Part shown: in pieces, positions 17,762 through 26,316 of the stretch
Position numbering within the stretch: the first letter of the stretch is position 1
Layout: every line of letters starts with the position of its first letter
Assembly (NCBI RefSeq): GCF_016862395.1
Contig: NZ_BOMW01000050.1
Span: forward strand, 39,816-103,815
DNA from: Actinoplanes siamensis
GTDB taxonomy: Bacteria > Actinomycetota > Actinomycetes > Mycobacteriales > Micromonosporaceae
DNA: 64,000 bases
Direction: 5' to 3'
Notes under the pieces: model-generated
What the model saw: only the letters and a program-made list of their open reading frames with translations
Told to the model about the DNA's origin: nothing
Database searches by the model: none
Translations under genes and position numbers: made by a program

Positions 17762-18766
17762 ATGCGGCCGATCACTCTGCCCGACGTTCCGTACGGCTCT
17801 ACCGCCGTACGCCCGAATTGGAAAGATCTGCCGGAAACCCTGCGCGAAGCGATCACCTTGCGCCTCGGTTCCCCGGTCTGCGCCGCGCGCAGCGCCGGCG
17901 GCGGTTTCACCCGGGCCTTCGCCGCCGTCCTCGAGACCGAGGCCGGGACCAGCGCCTTCGTCAAGGCGGCGCCGCTTCACGACCCGACCTCGCAGTGGTA
18001 CGCCCGGGAGGCCGCCGTCACCGCCGCCCTCCCACCGGAGGTGACCGCCGCCCGCCCGATCTGGACAATGACCGATTCTGACTGGTACGTGCTGTGCCTG
18101 GAGGCGGTCCACGGCCGCATCCCGGCACTGCCCTGGTCGCCGGACGACCTCGGCACCACGCTGCGCACCTGGTCGGCCGCGGCCACCGCGCTCGCCTACC
18201 CGTCCCCGGCCCTGCTGGCGATCGGCCTGCCCCGCCTGCCGGACATCGTCCGCGACGAGATGTCCTGGTGGTCGCTGATCGCCAAGCGGCGGGAGCCGAT
18301 GCCCGAACCGGCCCGGGACACGGTCGCGCCGCACCGCCTCGCCGACCTGGCCAAGCTCGAACGCGCCCTGCCCGACCTGGTCGCCGGCGACGCCATGACG
18401 CACGGTGACCTGCGGCTGGACAACGTGATGATCGATTCGGGCGGCCGCGGCTGGCTCTGCGACTGGACCTGGCCGTGCCTCGGCGCGCCCTGGTTCGACA
18501 CGGTGCGGCTGCTGGTCAGCGCGCACGCCAGCGGCCTGGACACGGACGCCGTGCTGCGCGCGTGGGGCGCGCCGGACGACGGGGTGGACGGGGCGCTGGC
18601 CGCGCTTTCCGGGTATTGGCTGGTCAACGCGGGCAGCGAACCGAGCAGCGCGTCACCGCACAGCCGCCAGCACCAGCGGTTCAGCGGCCGGCAGGCGCTC
18701 GCCTGGCTGGCCGAGCGCCGCGGCTGGACCGCGACCCCCGAGAAGCGGCGCTGGTTCCACCGCTGA
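17762..18766 (+). CDS. APH-family phosphotransferase (kinase-like fold)
   Basis: A 334-residue aminoglycoside-phosphotransferase-superfamily protein. The catalytic loop is MTHGDLRLDN near residue 212 and the metal-binding aspartate is in LCDWTWP near 232. The N-lobe has SAGGGFTRAFAAVL, a glycine-rich nucleotide loop. Members phosphorylate small molecules such as aminoglycosides, macrolides, choline or homoserine; the substrate here is unknown, and the wide spread of the family in actinomycetes argues against assuming antibiotic resistance. The 3' end of the gene seeds a tandem repeat that continues past the stop codon. Confidence 0.88.
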   Translation: MRPITLPDVPYGSTAVRPNWKDLPETLREAITLRLGSPVCAARSAGGGFTRAFAAVLETEAGTSAFVKAAPLHDPTSQWYAREAAVTAALPPEVTAARPIWTMTDSDWYVLCLEAVHGRIPALPWSPDDLGTTLRTWSAAATALAYPSPALLAIGLPRLPDIVRDEMSWWSLIAKRREPMPEPARDTVAPHRLADLAKLERALPDLVAGDAMTHGDLRLDNVMIDSGGRGWLCDWTWPCLGAPWFDTVRLLVSAHASGLDTDAVLRAWGAPDDGVDGALAALSGYWLVNAGSEPSSASPHSRQHQRFSGRQALAWLAERRGWTATPEKRRWFHR

Positions 18767-18890
18767 AGCAGCCGCAGGCTGCGCCGGTCCTGTTGGGGCC
18801 CCGCCGCTGAAGCAGCCGCAAGCGGCGCCGGCCCTGCCGGGGGCCCCGCCGCTGAAGCGGCCGCAAGCGGCGCTGGTTCCGCCGCTGGAA
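18757..18890. repeat. Imperfect 33-45 bp tandem repeat derived from the upstream gene's 3' end
   Basis: CCRCCGCTGA-type units begin at 18757, 18801, 18846 and 18879. The segment AAGCGGCGCTGGTTCC (18743-18758), which is the last coding sequence of the phosphotransferase, recurs at 18865-18880. Thus the array looks like duplicated gene end plus intergenic sequence. It occupies the first third of the 360-bp gap before rpsT; the remainder holds the rpsT promoter and leader. Confidence 0.85.
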
Positions 18891-18979
18891 CACCCGGCTC
18901 CGCCGCCGGAGCGGGCTGCCGGCCCGCCGCGGAGCCCGCCCGCCACCGGCGCCGCATCCGCCGTTGGAGCGGAGCCGTT

Positions 18980-19008
18980 TTGGCGGCTCGGAGGGGTGCT
19001 GGTAGTCT
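18980..19008 (+). promoter_or_regulatory. Probable rpsT promoter
   Basis: TTGGCG (18980-18985), 17-base spacer, TAGTCT (19003-19008): a good housekeeping-sigma promoter for a high-GC actinomycete. Transcription would start near 19014, giving a leader of about 113 nt. A perfect 6-bp hairpin (GCGTGT / ACACGC, 19017-19032) sits at the very 5' end of that leader. Confidence 0.6.
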
Positions 19009-19126
19009 GGTTCCTCGCGTGTGGTGACACGCTGTTGTTTCCTGCACCGGCATCGCCGGGTGAGACGGCCGCGCGGTGACCACTCGTTAGGACCATTTTC
19101 CGAACTAGTCAGGACAAGGCTGTCGC

Positions 19127-19393
19127 GTGGCGAACATCAAGTCCCAGATCAAGCGCAACCGGCAGAACGAGAAGGCCCGTCTGCGCAACAAGTCGGTCAA
19201 GTCGTCGCTGAAGACCGTGATCCGCAAGCTCCACGAGGCGAGCGACGCGGGCAACGCCGAGACGGCGACCGCGTTGCTGCGTGACGCTTCGCGTCAGCTG
19301 GACAAGGCTGTCAGCAAGGGCGTCATCCACAAGAACCAGGCGGCCAACCGCAAGTCGGCCATCGCCAAGAAGATCGCCTCGCTGTCCGCCTGA
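19127..19393 (+). CDS. rpsT: 30S ribosomal protein S20
   Basis: An 88-residue basic protein beginning with GTG (MANIKSQIKRNRQNEKARLRN...), the standard bS20 start. The central ASRQLDKAVSKGVIHKNQAA and the C-terminal RKSAIAKKIASL are typical. It binds 16S rRNA in the 30S body early in assembly. AGGACAAG precedes the start. It is the only plus-strand gene here, convergent with the holA cluster, and has its own promoter and terminator. S20 genes are often autoregulated at translation, but I see no specific mimic beyond the leader hairpin. Confidence 0.98.
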   Translation: MANIKSQIKRNRQNEKARLRNKSVKSSLKTVIRKLHEASDAGNAETATALLRDASRQLDKAVSKGVIHKNQAANRKSAIAKKIASLSA

Positions 19394-19470
19394 TCCTCCT
19401 TCGGATCAGATCGGCGGCCATACGGAAGCGGCCGCCGGCTCCGCCCGCCGGCGGGCGGGCAGACGAACGA

Positions 19471-19520
19471 AAGCGGGCATCGCCGGACCTCACGGTCCAC
19501 GCGGTGCCCGCTTCGTCTTT
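19471..19520 (+). terminator. Intrinsic terminator after rpsT
   Basis: Stem of 13 bp with one G-T wobble (AAGCGGGCATCGC at 19471-19483 with GCGGTGCCCGCTT at 19501-19513), followed by CGTCTTT. The loop contains a small GGAC/GTCC hairpin. It lies 77 bases beyond the rpsT stop. Confidence 0.85.
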
Positions 19521-19545
19521 CCGCTGGCAGGCTGCTTCCCGGCAC

Positions 19546-19629
19546 GCCCGCCGGGTGGAAGCCCGCCGGGTGGAAGCCCGCTCAAGGGCACGCCCGCCAC
19601 GCGGGAGCCCGCTCAAGGGCACGCCCGCC
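19546..19629. repeat. Short tandem repeats in the rpsT downstream gap
   Basis: GCCCGCCGGGTGGAA occurs twice in tandem (19546-19560, 19561-19575). Then GCCCGCTCAAGGGCACGCCC occurs twice with a 31-bp period (from 19576 and from 19607). The 409-bp gap 19394-19802 otherwise holds only the rpsT terminator; I see no gene in it. Confidence 0.85.
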
Positions 19630-19802
19630 GCTTGCGGCCCGCTCGGCGCCGGGTCTTTCTTCCCGAGGTACGCCGCAAGGTTCCCCATTCGCGGTACGCC
19701 CCGGGCACCCGCCCGGTCCCAGTGCCCGGGCACCCACACCCCGCGGCCGGCCGCGCACCCCACACCGCAAGCCCCGTGCGAATCCTCGGCCGGGGCCGAT
19801 CG

Positions 19803-20528
19803 TCACTCGTAGCGCCGCACCGCGGACTGCCGGGCCATCTGCTGGCGTACATCCAGTTCCTCGGTCCAGGGCCGCCGCACCGGCGCCACATTGACCACCG
19901 GCGCCGCCTCGCCCCCGGAGAAACGCCCGTGCCCGGCCTCCGGGCAATCCCCCGACGGCCCGTAGTCGCCCTCCGGATCCCCGCCGACCCCGGAGAACCG
20001 GCCGCCCCCCGAGGACGACGGATCAGCCGCACGACCGGACCGCCCGTAGTCGTTGTCCGGCGGGAACCACACCACCCCGGTCGGCCGGGTCCCGGCATCC
20101 ACGGGCGGTGGCGCCACCGGCGTCCGCACCCGCGGCTGCCAGTCCCCCGAGTCGAACCCGAACCCCCCGCCGCCGTCACCGGTCGGCCACTCCGGGGCAT
20201 GCCCGTTGCTGTGCGGCCGGTGCACGTGCCGTTCCCGTAGCACCGCGGCGCGCGCCGCCACCGGCTCGGCCGCCGCGGCGGGCGGCGCCAGCCAACCGGC
20301 CACCAGGTCGTTGAACTTCACCATCACCGCGACCGCCATCGGCAGCACCAGCACACCCCACCAGCTGACCAGCTCGGCCAGGGCGAGCAGGACGCCCAGC
20401 GAGATCGCGCCCTCCAGGAAGACGAAGCAGAGCAGCCCGCCGGGGGTGAGGTGGCGCAGGCACAGCATCCGCGCGTACAGCGGCCGATGCGCCACGCCGG
20501 CCCGCCGGGCCCGCACCGTCCGGGTCAT
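19803..20528 (-). CDS. Hypothetical membrane protein with long Gly/Pro-rich tail
   Basis: A 241-residue protein whose ATG overlaps the holA stop (ATGA). After a basic N terminus (RTVRARRAG) comes a membrane region with two helices (about residues 33-75: PGGLLCFVFLEGAISLGVLL and ELVSWWGVLVLPMAVAVMV), then VKFNDLVAGWL. The last ~150 residues are hydrophilic and Gly/Pro-rich, and end in an Arg-rich tail. I do not recognise a named family. Tight linkage to holA suggests co-expression only. The tail is likely cytosolic and disordered. Confidence 0.7.
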   Translation of the reverse strand: MTRTVRARRAGVAHRPLYARMLCLRHLTPGGLLCFVFLEGAISLGVLLALAELVSWWGVLVLPMAVAVMVKFNDLVAGWLAPPAAAAEPVAARAAVLRERHVHRPHSNGHAPEWPTGDGGGGFGFDSGDWQPRVRTPVAPPPVDAGTRPTGVVWFPPDNDYGRSGRAADPSSSGGGRFSGVGGDPEGDYGPSGDCPEAGHGRFSGGEAAPVVNVAPVRRPWTEELDVRQQMARQSAVRRYE

Positions 20529-21508
20529 CGGGCGCCTCCGCCGCGCCGTGCCGCGGCCACCGCGAAGACGGCCTGCTCCAGCGCGTACCCCCGGTCCTCG
20601 GCTCCGCCCTTGACCGCCGCGTTGCAGTCGGCGGCCGCGCGCATCGCGTCGACCAGGCCCTCCGGCGTCCAGCCACGGCTGCGCTCCTGCGCCCGCTGGA
20701 TCTTCCACGCCGGCATGCCCAGCGTGCTGGCCAGCTGGTACGGGTTGCCCTTGCCGGCCGACGCCACCCGCGCCACGGTCCGCACGCCGTCGGCCAGCGC
20801 GTCGGCGATGGGCACCGGGTCGACGCCCACGTGCAGCGCCCAGCGCAGCGCTTCGAGCGCGCCGGGCAGGTCGCCGATCATCGCGGCGTCCGCCACCGTG
20901 AAGCCGCTCACCTCGGCGCGGCCCTTGTAGTAGCGGGCCACCACCGCCTCGGTGATCTTGCCGTCGGTGTCCGCGAGCAGCTGCGAGCAGGCCGCGGCGA
21001 TCTCCCGCAGGTCGTTGCCGACCGAGGCGAGCAGCGCGGACGCGGCCGCCTCGTCGCACCGGCCGCCGGCCCGGCGGAACTCGTCGCGGACGAAGGCGAT
21101 CCGCTCCCGGTCGCCCTTGAGCTTCGTCGCCGGCACGACGGTGGCGCCGGCTTTCTGCAGACCGTCGGCGAACGCCTTGCCCTTGGCGCCGCCCGGGTGG
21201 GTGACGATCAGGGTGACGTCGGGGTCGGGATTCCTCGCATAGGCCAGCAGGGCCGCGGCGAGCTCCTTGCGCGCGTCCTGACCGTTGCGGACGACAAGCA
21301 CCCGGCGACCGCCGAACAGCGACGGGCTGAGCATCTCGGCCACCTCGCCGGGAAGGAGCTGGCCGGCTTCGTATTCCCGGACGTCCGCGCCGGGGTCGGC
21401 CGCGCGCGCCGCCTCCACCGCCGCGGTGACGGCACGGGCGGCGAGCAGTTCCTCATCGCCTTGGACGAGCAGCAACGAGGGCGGCGGCGCGACGTTCACG
21501 CCCGCCAT
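20525..21508 (-). CDS. holA: DNA polymerase III subunit delta
   Basis: A 327-residue clamp-loader delta subunit. The N-terminal AAA-like domain starts with SLLLVQGDEELLAARAVTAA, followed by LSPSLFGGRRVLVVRNGQD and, later, GRCDEAAASALLASVGNDLREI, typical HolA landmarks. It opens the beta clamp during loader action. ATG at 21508 (MAGVNVAPPPS) is used; 12 further in-frame residues are possible. It sits between comEC and rpsT, the standard comEA-comEC-holA-rpsT order. The 216-bp upstream gap (21509-21724) is the most AT-rich stretch nearby and probably contains its promoter. Confidence 0.92.
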   Translation of the reverse strand: MAGVNVAPPPSLLLVQGDEELLAARAVTAAVEAARAADPGADVREYEAGQLLPGEVAEMLSPSLFGGRRVLVVRNGQDARKELAAALLAYARNPDPDVTLIVTHPGGAKGKAFADGLQKAGATVVPATKLKGDRERIAFVRDEFRRAGGRCDEAAASALLASVGNDLREIAAACSQLLADTDGKITEAVVARYYKGRAEVSGFTVADAAMIGDLPGALEALRWALHVGVDPVPIADALADGVRTVARVASAGKGNPYQLASTLGMPAWKIQRAQERSRGWTPEGLVDAMRAAADCNAAVKGGAEDRGYALEQAVFAVAAARRGGGAR

Positions 21509-21724
21509 ATTCGCACGTCCGGCCGACACTCCGACGAGGCTCACTCGTTGGCGTCGCGGATTCGATCACTGCACGCGAAACCCGACATATCGGCGCTCGC
21601 GCATGCTTAGTTTGCCGTGACCTGCGCACTCCGGAAACTACGGGCAGAAGATTCGGCAGGTCATCGACCATTCCTCCCGTTCGGAAAATAGCTTACCAAT
21701 CGGGCATGTCGCCCACTGTTCATG

Positions 21725-24208
21725 TCACTCCACCGTCCCGGGACCACGTACCGTCACCGCCAGCCGGCCATCGGCGGCTGTCACCGCCACATCGCCGGAC
21801 TGGTCCGTACGCAGCACCCGCGCCCCACTCCGGACCAACCGGGCCAGCAGCGACGCGTTCGGATGGCCGTAGTCGTTGTCCACCCCCACCGAGACCAGCG
21901 CGACCACCGGGTCCACCGCGTCCAGCAGTTCCGGCGACTGCAGCGCGCTCCCGTGGTGCGCCACCTTCAGCACGTCCGCCCGCAACGCCGTCCCGAACCG
22001 CCCCACCAGGTCGTTCTGCTCCTCGGTCTCGGCGTCGCCGGGCAACAGCACCGACCGGCCGCCGGACGTGGCCCGCAGCACCAGCGAGTTGTTGTTCGGA
22101 TCCGAGTTCGTCCCGCGCAGCGGCTCCAGCGGGGCGAGCGCCTCCAGCCGCAGGCCGCCCACCTCGTACGTCCAGCCCGGCCCGACCGTCCACACCGGCG
22201 CCCCCGCCTTCCCGGCGGCCTCGGCCACCTCCCTGCGCCCACCCGCCGGCTCCGGCCAGTCCGGCCCGGCCACCGCCGCCACGGCACGTCCCCGGAAGAG
22301 CCCGTCCATCCCGCCGATGTGATCCGCGTGATAGTGGCTGACCACGAACACCGCCACCTCGCGGATCCCGAGCCGGCGCAGGCACCCGTCCACCGGGTCC
22401 GGCTCCGGGCCGGCGTCCACCACCACCGCCCGCGCGGCGCCGGCCGGCAGCACGATCGCGTCACCCTGCCCCACCGCGCAGGCCACCACCAGCCAGCCCG
22501 GCGGCGGCCAGCCGGGGGCCAGCAGCCGCACCGGCAGCGCGCCGAGCACCGCGCACACGGCCACCACCGCGGCCAGCCGGCGAGCCACCGGCCGCCGGGC
22601 CGCGACCAGGACCATCACCGTGAGCACGGCCAGCAGCAGCGCTCCGGGCACGCCGGCCGGCCAGGGCAGCGCGCCGGCCGGCACCCGCGCTCCGGTCCGC
22701 GCGACCAGCACCAGCCACTCGGCCGGCCAGTGCCCGAGCCAGGCGGCGAACTCCGCGCCGACCGGCCACACCGGGGAGAGCAGCGCCGAGGCCACTCCGA
22801 GCAGCGTGGCCGGGGCGATCGCCGGCACCACCACCAGGTTGGCCGGCACCGCGACCAGGCTCACCGTCCCGGACAGCCCGGCGATCACCGGTCCGCACGC
22901 CACCTGCGCGGCGGCCGGCACCGCCAGGGCCTCGGCGGCGCCCGGCGGCCAGCCACGGGCCCGCAGCGCGTCCCGCCAGACCGGCGCGAGCAGCAGCAGA
23001 CCGCCGGTGGCCAGCACGGACAGCGCGAACCCGGCGTCCGCGGCCAGTTCCGGGTCCGCGATCAGCAGCACCGCCCCGGCCGCGGCCAGCGCCGGAACCG
23101 CCGCCCGCGACCGCCCGGACGCCAGCCCGAGCAGCCCGATCGCCCCCATCGCGGCGGCCCGCACCACGCTCGGCGACGGCCGGGCCAGGATCACGAAGCC
23201 GGCCAGCGCGAACGCGCACACCACCGCGCAGAGCACCGGCCCGGCCCCGGCTCGCCGCACCACGAACAGGACGACACCCAGGATGATCGCCACGTTGGCG
23301 CCGCTCACCGCATTCAGGTGCGTCATTCCGGTGGCCTGGAAGTCGGCCTCCAGCCCCGGGTCCAGCCGGCTGGTGTCACCGACGACCAGGCCCGGCAGCA
23401 GGCCGCCGGAGTCGTCCGGGAGCGGTTCGCAGGCCCGCTGCAGCCCGGCCCGCAGCGCGCCGGCGGCACGCTGCGCCCAGGAGGACTGTCCGATCAACCG
23501 TGGAGATTTCCGTACGGACACCACTGCCGCCCGCAGATCGCCCGGTCGCGGCGCCGTCAACCTGCCCACGGCGAGCACGTGCTGCCCGGGCAGCAGTCCA
23601 CGCCAGCCCGGGTCGCTGCCGAGCACCAGCGCCCGCGCGGACAGCCGGACCGGGTCCCCGCCGCCTGCCGGGCGGACCCGTTCCAGCTCGACCGCCACCA
23701 GATAGGCGCGCGGCCCCGGGCCGCCGGTCAGCGCCCGCGGATCGTCGCGGACGACAGCCCACACCTCGACCGGCTCACCGGACTCGATGAGCGCCACCAG
23801 CGGCCCGGCCTCCCGGACACTGACCCGCGCCGCCGTGGCCACCGCTCCGCAGCCGGCTCCGAGCGCCACAGCCACCATGATCCACCGCAGCGCCGCCCGG
23901 TTCCGGACACGCCGTTGCGACTCGGCCGGAATCCGGCGGCGACGGGTTCCGGTGACGTTGTGCCGCGAGCCGGTCCGCTCGTGCTGGTCTCCTTTCCCCC
24001 GCTCGCCCGCCGCCCCCTTTCGCGGCGGCCCGGCGGCCAGCGCGCCCACCCCCGCCGCACCGCCGGCGAGCAACCCGTCCCGGGCGGCCAGCCGCAACGC
24101 GACCAGCGACGCGAGCCACACACCCACCATGAACCCGGCAAGCCGCAGATCCGGCGCCGCCCGCACCCGCGCGGACGGCTGACGACGGGGCGCCGGTGGC
24201 CCGGTCAC
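21725..24208 (-). CDS. comEC: ComEC/Rec2 family DNA-uptake membrane protein
   Basis: An 827-residue polytopic protein. It has N-terminal membrane helices, an OB-like soluble region, the central Competence domain with ELADDSGGLLPGLVVGDTSRLD-like and HLNAVSGANVAIILG motifs, then more helices. The C-terminal metallo-beta-lactamase domain carries VSHYHADHIGG near residue 620 (HxHxDH), with later AHHGS. ComEC forms the channel for single-stranded DNA in competent bacteria, and the nuclease-like domain may degrade the non-transported strand. Its GTG start overlaps the comEA stop (GTGA). The gene is full length with intact motifs. Competence in this group is not established. Confidence 0.93.
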   Translation of the reverse strand: MTGPPAPRRQPSARVRAAPDLRLAGFMVGVWLASLVALRLAARDGLLAGGAAGVGALAAGPPRKGAAGERGKGDQHERTGSRHNVTGTRRRRIPAESQRRVRNRAALRWIMVAVALGAGCGAVATAARVSVREAGPLVALIESGEPVEVWAVVRDDPRALTGGPGPRAYLVAVELERVRPAGGGDPVRLSARALVLGSDPGWRGLLPGQHVLAVGRLTAPRPGDLRAAVVSVRKSPRLIGQSSWAQRAAGALRAGLQRACEPLPDDSGGLLPGLVVGDTSRLDPGLEADFQATGMTHLNAVSGANVAIILGVVLFVVRRAGAGPVLCAVVCAFALAGFVILARPSPSVVRAAAMGAIGLLGLASGRSRAAVPALAAAGAVLLIADPELAADAGFALSVLATGGLLLLAPVWRDALRARGWPPGAAEALAVPAAAQVACGPVIAGLSGTVSLVAVPANLVVVPAIAPATLLGVASALLSPVWPVGAEFAAWLGHWPAEWLVLVARTGARVPAGALPWPAGVPGALLLAVLTVMVLVAARRPVARRLAAVVAVCAVLGALPVRLLAPGWPPPGWLVVACAVGQGDAIVLPAGAARAVVVDAGPEPDPVDGCLRRLGIREVAVFVVSHYHADHIGGMDGLFRGRAVAAVAGPDWPEPAGGRREVAEAAGKAGAPVWTVGPGWTYEVGGLRLEALAPLEPLRGTNSDPNNNSLVLRATSGGRSVLLPGDAETEEQNDLVGRFGTALRADVLKVAHHGSALQSPELLDAVDPVVALVSVGVDNDYGHPNASLLARLVRSGARVLRTDQSGDVAVTAADGRLAVTVRGPGTVE

Positions 24209-25446
24209 ACCGTCACCAGGTCTTTGAGCTGCTCATAGCGGGCGTCGCCGATCCCGTCCACCTTGCGCAGGTCGCTCACGGCGCGGAACCCACCCTGGGC
24301 GTCCCGGGCGTCCAGGATCCGCTGGGCCAGCACCGGGCCCACCCCGGGCAGGGAGTCCAGGTCGGTCAGGGTCGCCGTGTTCAGGTTGACCAGCCCGCCG
24401 GGCGGCCCGGACGGTCCCGGAGCGGGCGCCCCTGGTGCTGTCGTCGTGCCCGGTGGCGGGGTGGCCCCCACCATGATCAGCTCACCGTCGGTCACTTTGC
24501 GGGCCAGGTTGAGGCTCGACACGTCCACGCCGGGCTGCGCGCCACCCGCCGCGGTCAGGGCGTCGGCCACCCGGGCGCCCGGCGCCAGGCGGACCAGGCC
24601 CGGCTTGCGGACCTTGCCACCGACCGCGACCACCACCTCGGCCGGCCCGCTGCCGCCGGCTCCACCGGCCGGGCCGCCGGCCCCACCCGCGGCGCCGGCG
24701 CCGGCCGGGCCACCCGCTCCTCTCGCGGCGGCCGCGAGACCGGCGCCGGCCGGGGAGCCGTCCGCACTCGCCGCGGTCCCGTCCAGGCCCGCGGTGACCG
24801 GGTCCACCCGAGGGCGGGACCGCCAGGCCAGGAACGCCGCCACCAGCACGACCACCACGGCGACCGCGGCCAGCGCCCGGACCCCGGGCCGGCCGGGATC
24901 GAAGGCGTGCAGCCACCTGCGGGGCCCGCCGTCCTCCTCGCCGAAGGCCCCCTTCCCGGGCAACACCGGCTCTCCCTCCTCGAACGTCCACGCATACCGC
25001 TCGTCGAAAGCACCTCCGGGAACGCCGGAAGGCAGCGGAGAACCGCCGGCCGCGGCAGTTCCATCAGGCAGGCCACGCCCATCACCCCTTGATCCACCGA
25101 AGCCAGCCGGGTCGAAGAAGCCGGCGGTGCCGCCCGGGGCGGGACCCCCGGGGTCGCCCGGTCCAGGCCGGCTCCCGTGGTCGCCCGCGCCGGCCGGACC
25201 GCCGGGAGCCGCGCCCCCGAAAGGGCCGGGATCGTCGACCTCCGACCAGGCCGGAACGATGTCCGACCACTGCAACGGCCCGCCGCCGGACGCCAGGTCG
25301 CAACGGCCCGCGCGGATGTCGTGCAGCGCCCGCATCCGGGTCGCCACGACGTCGTCGGTATCCTTCGCCTCTCGCACGACGCGAAGTCTGGGACTTCGGC
25401 GCCGGCGGGACCGGCCACCTTGTGGACGGAGCGGCACTGTGGACAA
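24205..25446 (-). CDS. comEA: ComEA-like DNA-binding protein with long cytoplasmic N terminus
   Basis: About 413 residues. One transmembrane helix at 191-208 (ALAAVAVVVVLVAAFLAW) follows a ~190-residue Gly/Pro-rich cytoplasmic segment, which is unusual in length. Outside, a Gly/Ala linker leads to an SLBB domain (VVAVGGKVRKPGLVRLAPGA, about 270-325) and a C-terminal helix-hairpin-helix pair (VNLNTATLTDLDSLPGVGPV ... DLRKVDGIGDARYEQLKDL). ComEA binds incoming double-stranded DNA. The start is uncertain: TTG at 25446 has GGAAAAG about 10 bases upstream, and GTG or ATG codons occur up to residue 38. It overlaps comEC by four bases. Confidence 0.85.
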   Translation of the reverse strand: MSTVPLRPQGGRSRRRRSPRLRVVREAKDTDDVVATRMRALHDIRAGRCDLASGGGPLQWSDIVPAWSEVDDPGPFGGAAPGGPAGAGDHGSRPGPGDPGGPAPGGTAGFFDPAGFGGSRGDGRGLPDGTAAAGGSPLPSGVPGGAFDERYAWTFEEGEPVLPGKGAFGEEDGGPRRWLHAFDPGRPGVRALAAVAVVVVLVAAFLAWRSRPRVDPVTAGLDGTAASADGSPAGAGLAAAARGAGGPAGAGAAGGAGGPAGGAGGSGPAEVVVAVGGKVRKPGLVRLAPGARVADALTAAGGAQPGVDVSSLNLARKVTDGELIMVGATPPPGTTTAPGAPAPGPSGPPGGLVNLNTATLTDLDSLPGVGPVLAQRILDARDAQGGFRAVSDLRKVDGIGDARYEQLKDLVTV

Positions 25447-25483
25447 CCCACACGATCTTTTCCGGCTCTGCTAAGGACGGCGC

Positions 25484-26308
25484 GTGACCAGAGAAGAGAC
25501 GATCCTCCGGCTGCGCACCGCGGGCTGCGTCTTCGCCGAGGACGAGGCCGCGGTGCTGATCGAAGCCGCGGCGGCGAAGGCCCGCACCCAGACGGACCCG
25601 ACGGCGACGGCCCGCACGGAAACGGACGCGGGGACGACGAACGTGATCCTGGAGAGGCTGGTCGAGCGCCGCTGCGCGGGCGAGCCCCTGGAACAGGTGG
25701 CCGGCTACGCCGACTTCTGCGGCGTACGAGTCCGCCTGCGCCCCGGCGTCTTCGTCCCCCGGGTGCGCAGCGAGCTGCTGGTCCGCCTGGCCGCGACAGA
25801 GGCCGGCCGGCAGGAGGATCCCCTCGTCGTCGACCTCTGCTGCGGTTCGGGCGCCCTCGGCCTCGCGGTGCGCCACGCCGTGCCCCGGATCACCCTGCAC
25901 GCCGCCGACCTGGACCCGGTCGCCGTGGCCTGTGCCCGGGACAACCTCGGCGGCCACGTTCACCAGGGCGACCTGTTCGACGCCTTGCCGCCGGACCTGA
26001 CCGGCCGCATCACCGTCCTGCTGGCCAACGTCCCCTACGTGGCCACCCGCCACCTCCCCTTCCTCCCCGCCGAGGCGCGCGACCACGAACCCCGCACCGC
26101 CCTGGACGGCGGCGACGACGGCCTGACGGTGCTCCGCGCCGTCCTCGCCGGGGCGCGCCGCTGGCTGGCCCCGGGCGGGCTGGTGCTCAGCGAGATCACC
26201 GAAGCTCAGGCCGGGGCCGCGATCGCCGCCGCCGATGGGAACGGATTGACGTCCGCCGTGGTCAGCGACGATGATCTCGACGCCCGAGTGATCACCGCGA
26301 GACGATAG
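25484..26308 (+). CDS. PrmC-related protein N5-glutamine methyltransferase (TIGR03704 type)
   Basis: A 274-residue class I methyltransferase. The SAM motif is VVDLCCGSGALGLAV near residue 118. Where PrmC has NPPY, this protein has NVPY (near 184), as in the TIGR03704 PrmC-related group; RDHEPRTALDGGDDGL follows. The N-terminal helical domain with RLVERRCAGEPLEQVAGYADFCG also matches. PrmC methylates the GGQ glutamine of release factors; the substrate of this paralogue is unknown. GTG at 25484 with AAGGAC upstream. It is divergent from comEA by 37 bases. Confidence 0.88.
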   Translation: MTREETILRLRTAGCVFAEDEAAVLIEAAAAKARTQTDPTATARTETDAGTTNVILERLVERRCAGEPLEQVAGYADFCGVRVRLRPGVFVPRVRSELLVRLAATEAGRQEDPLVVDLCCGSGALGLAVRHAVPRITLHAADLDPVAVACARDNLGGHVHQGDLFDALPPDLTGRITVLLANVPYVATRHLPFLPAEARDHEPRTALDGGDDGLTVLRAVLAGARRWLAPGGLVLSEITEAQAGAAIAAADGNGLTSAVVSDDDLDARVITARR

Positions 26309-26316
26309 GCAGCGCC

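Noticed and set aside
19014..19126. Possible tRNA or structured ncRNA in the rpsT leader
   Set aside because: Only one 6-bp hairpin is visible and no cloverleaf or known riboswitch element can be drawn.
21722..24238. 838-codon plus-strand frame antisense to comEC
   Set aside because: No domain signal; comEC motifs are intact on the minus strand.
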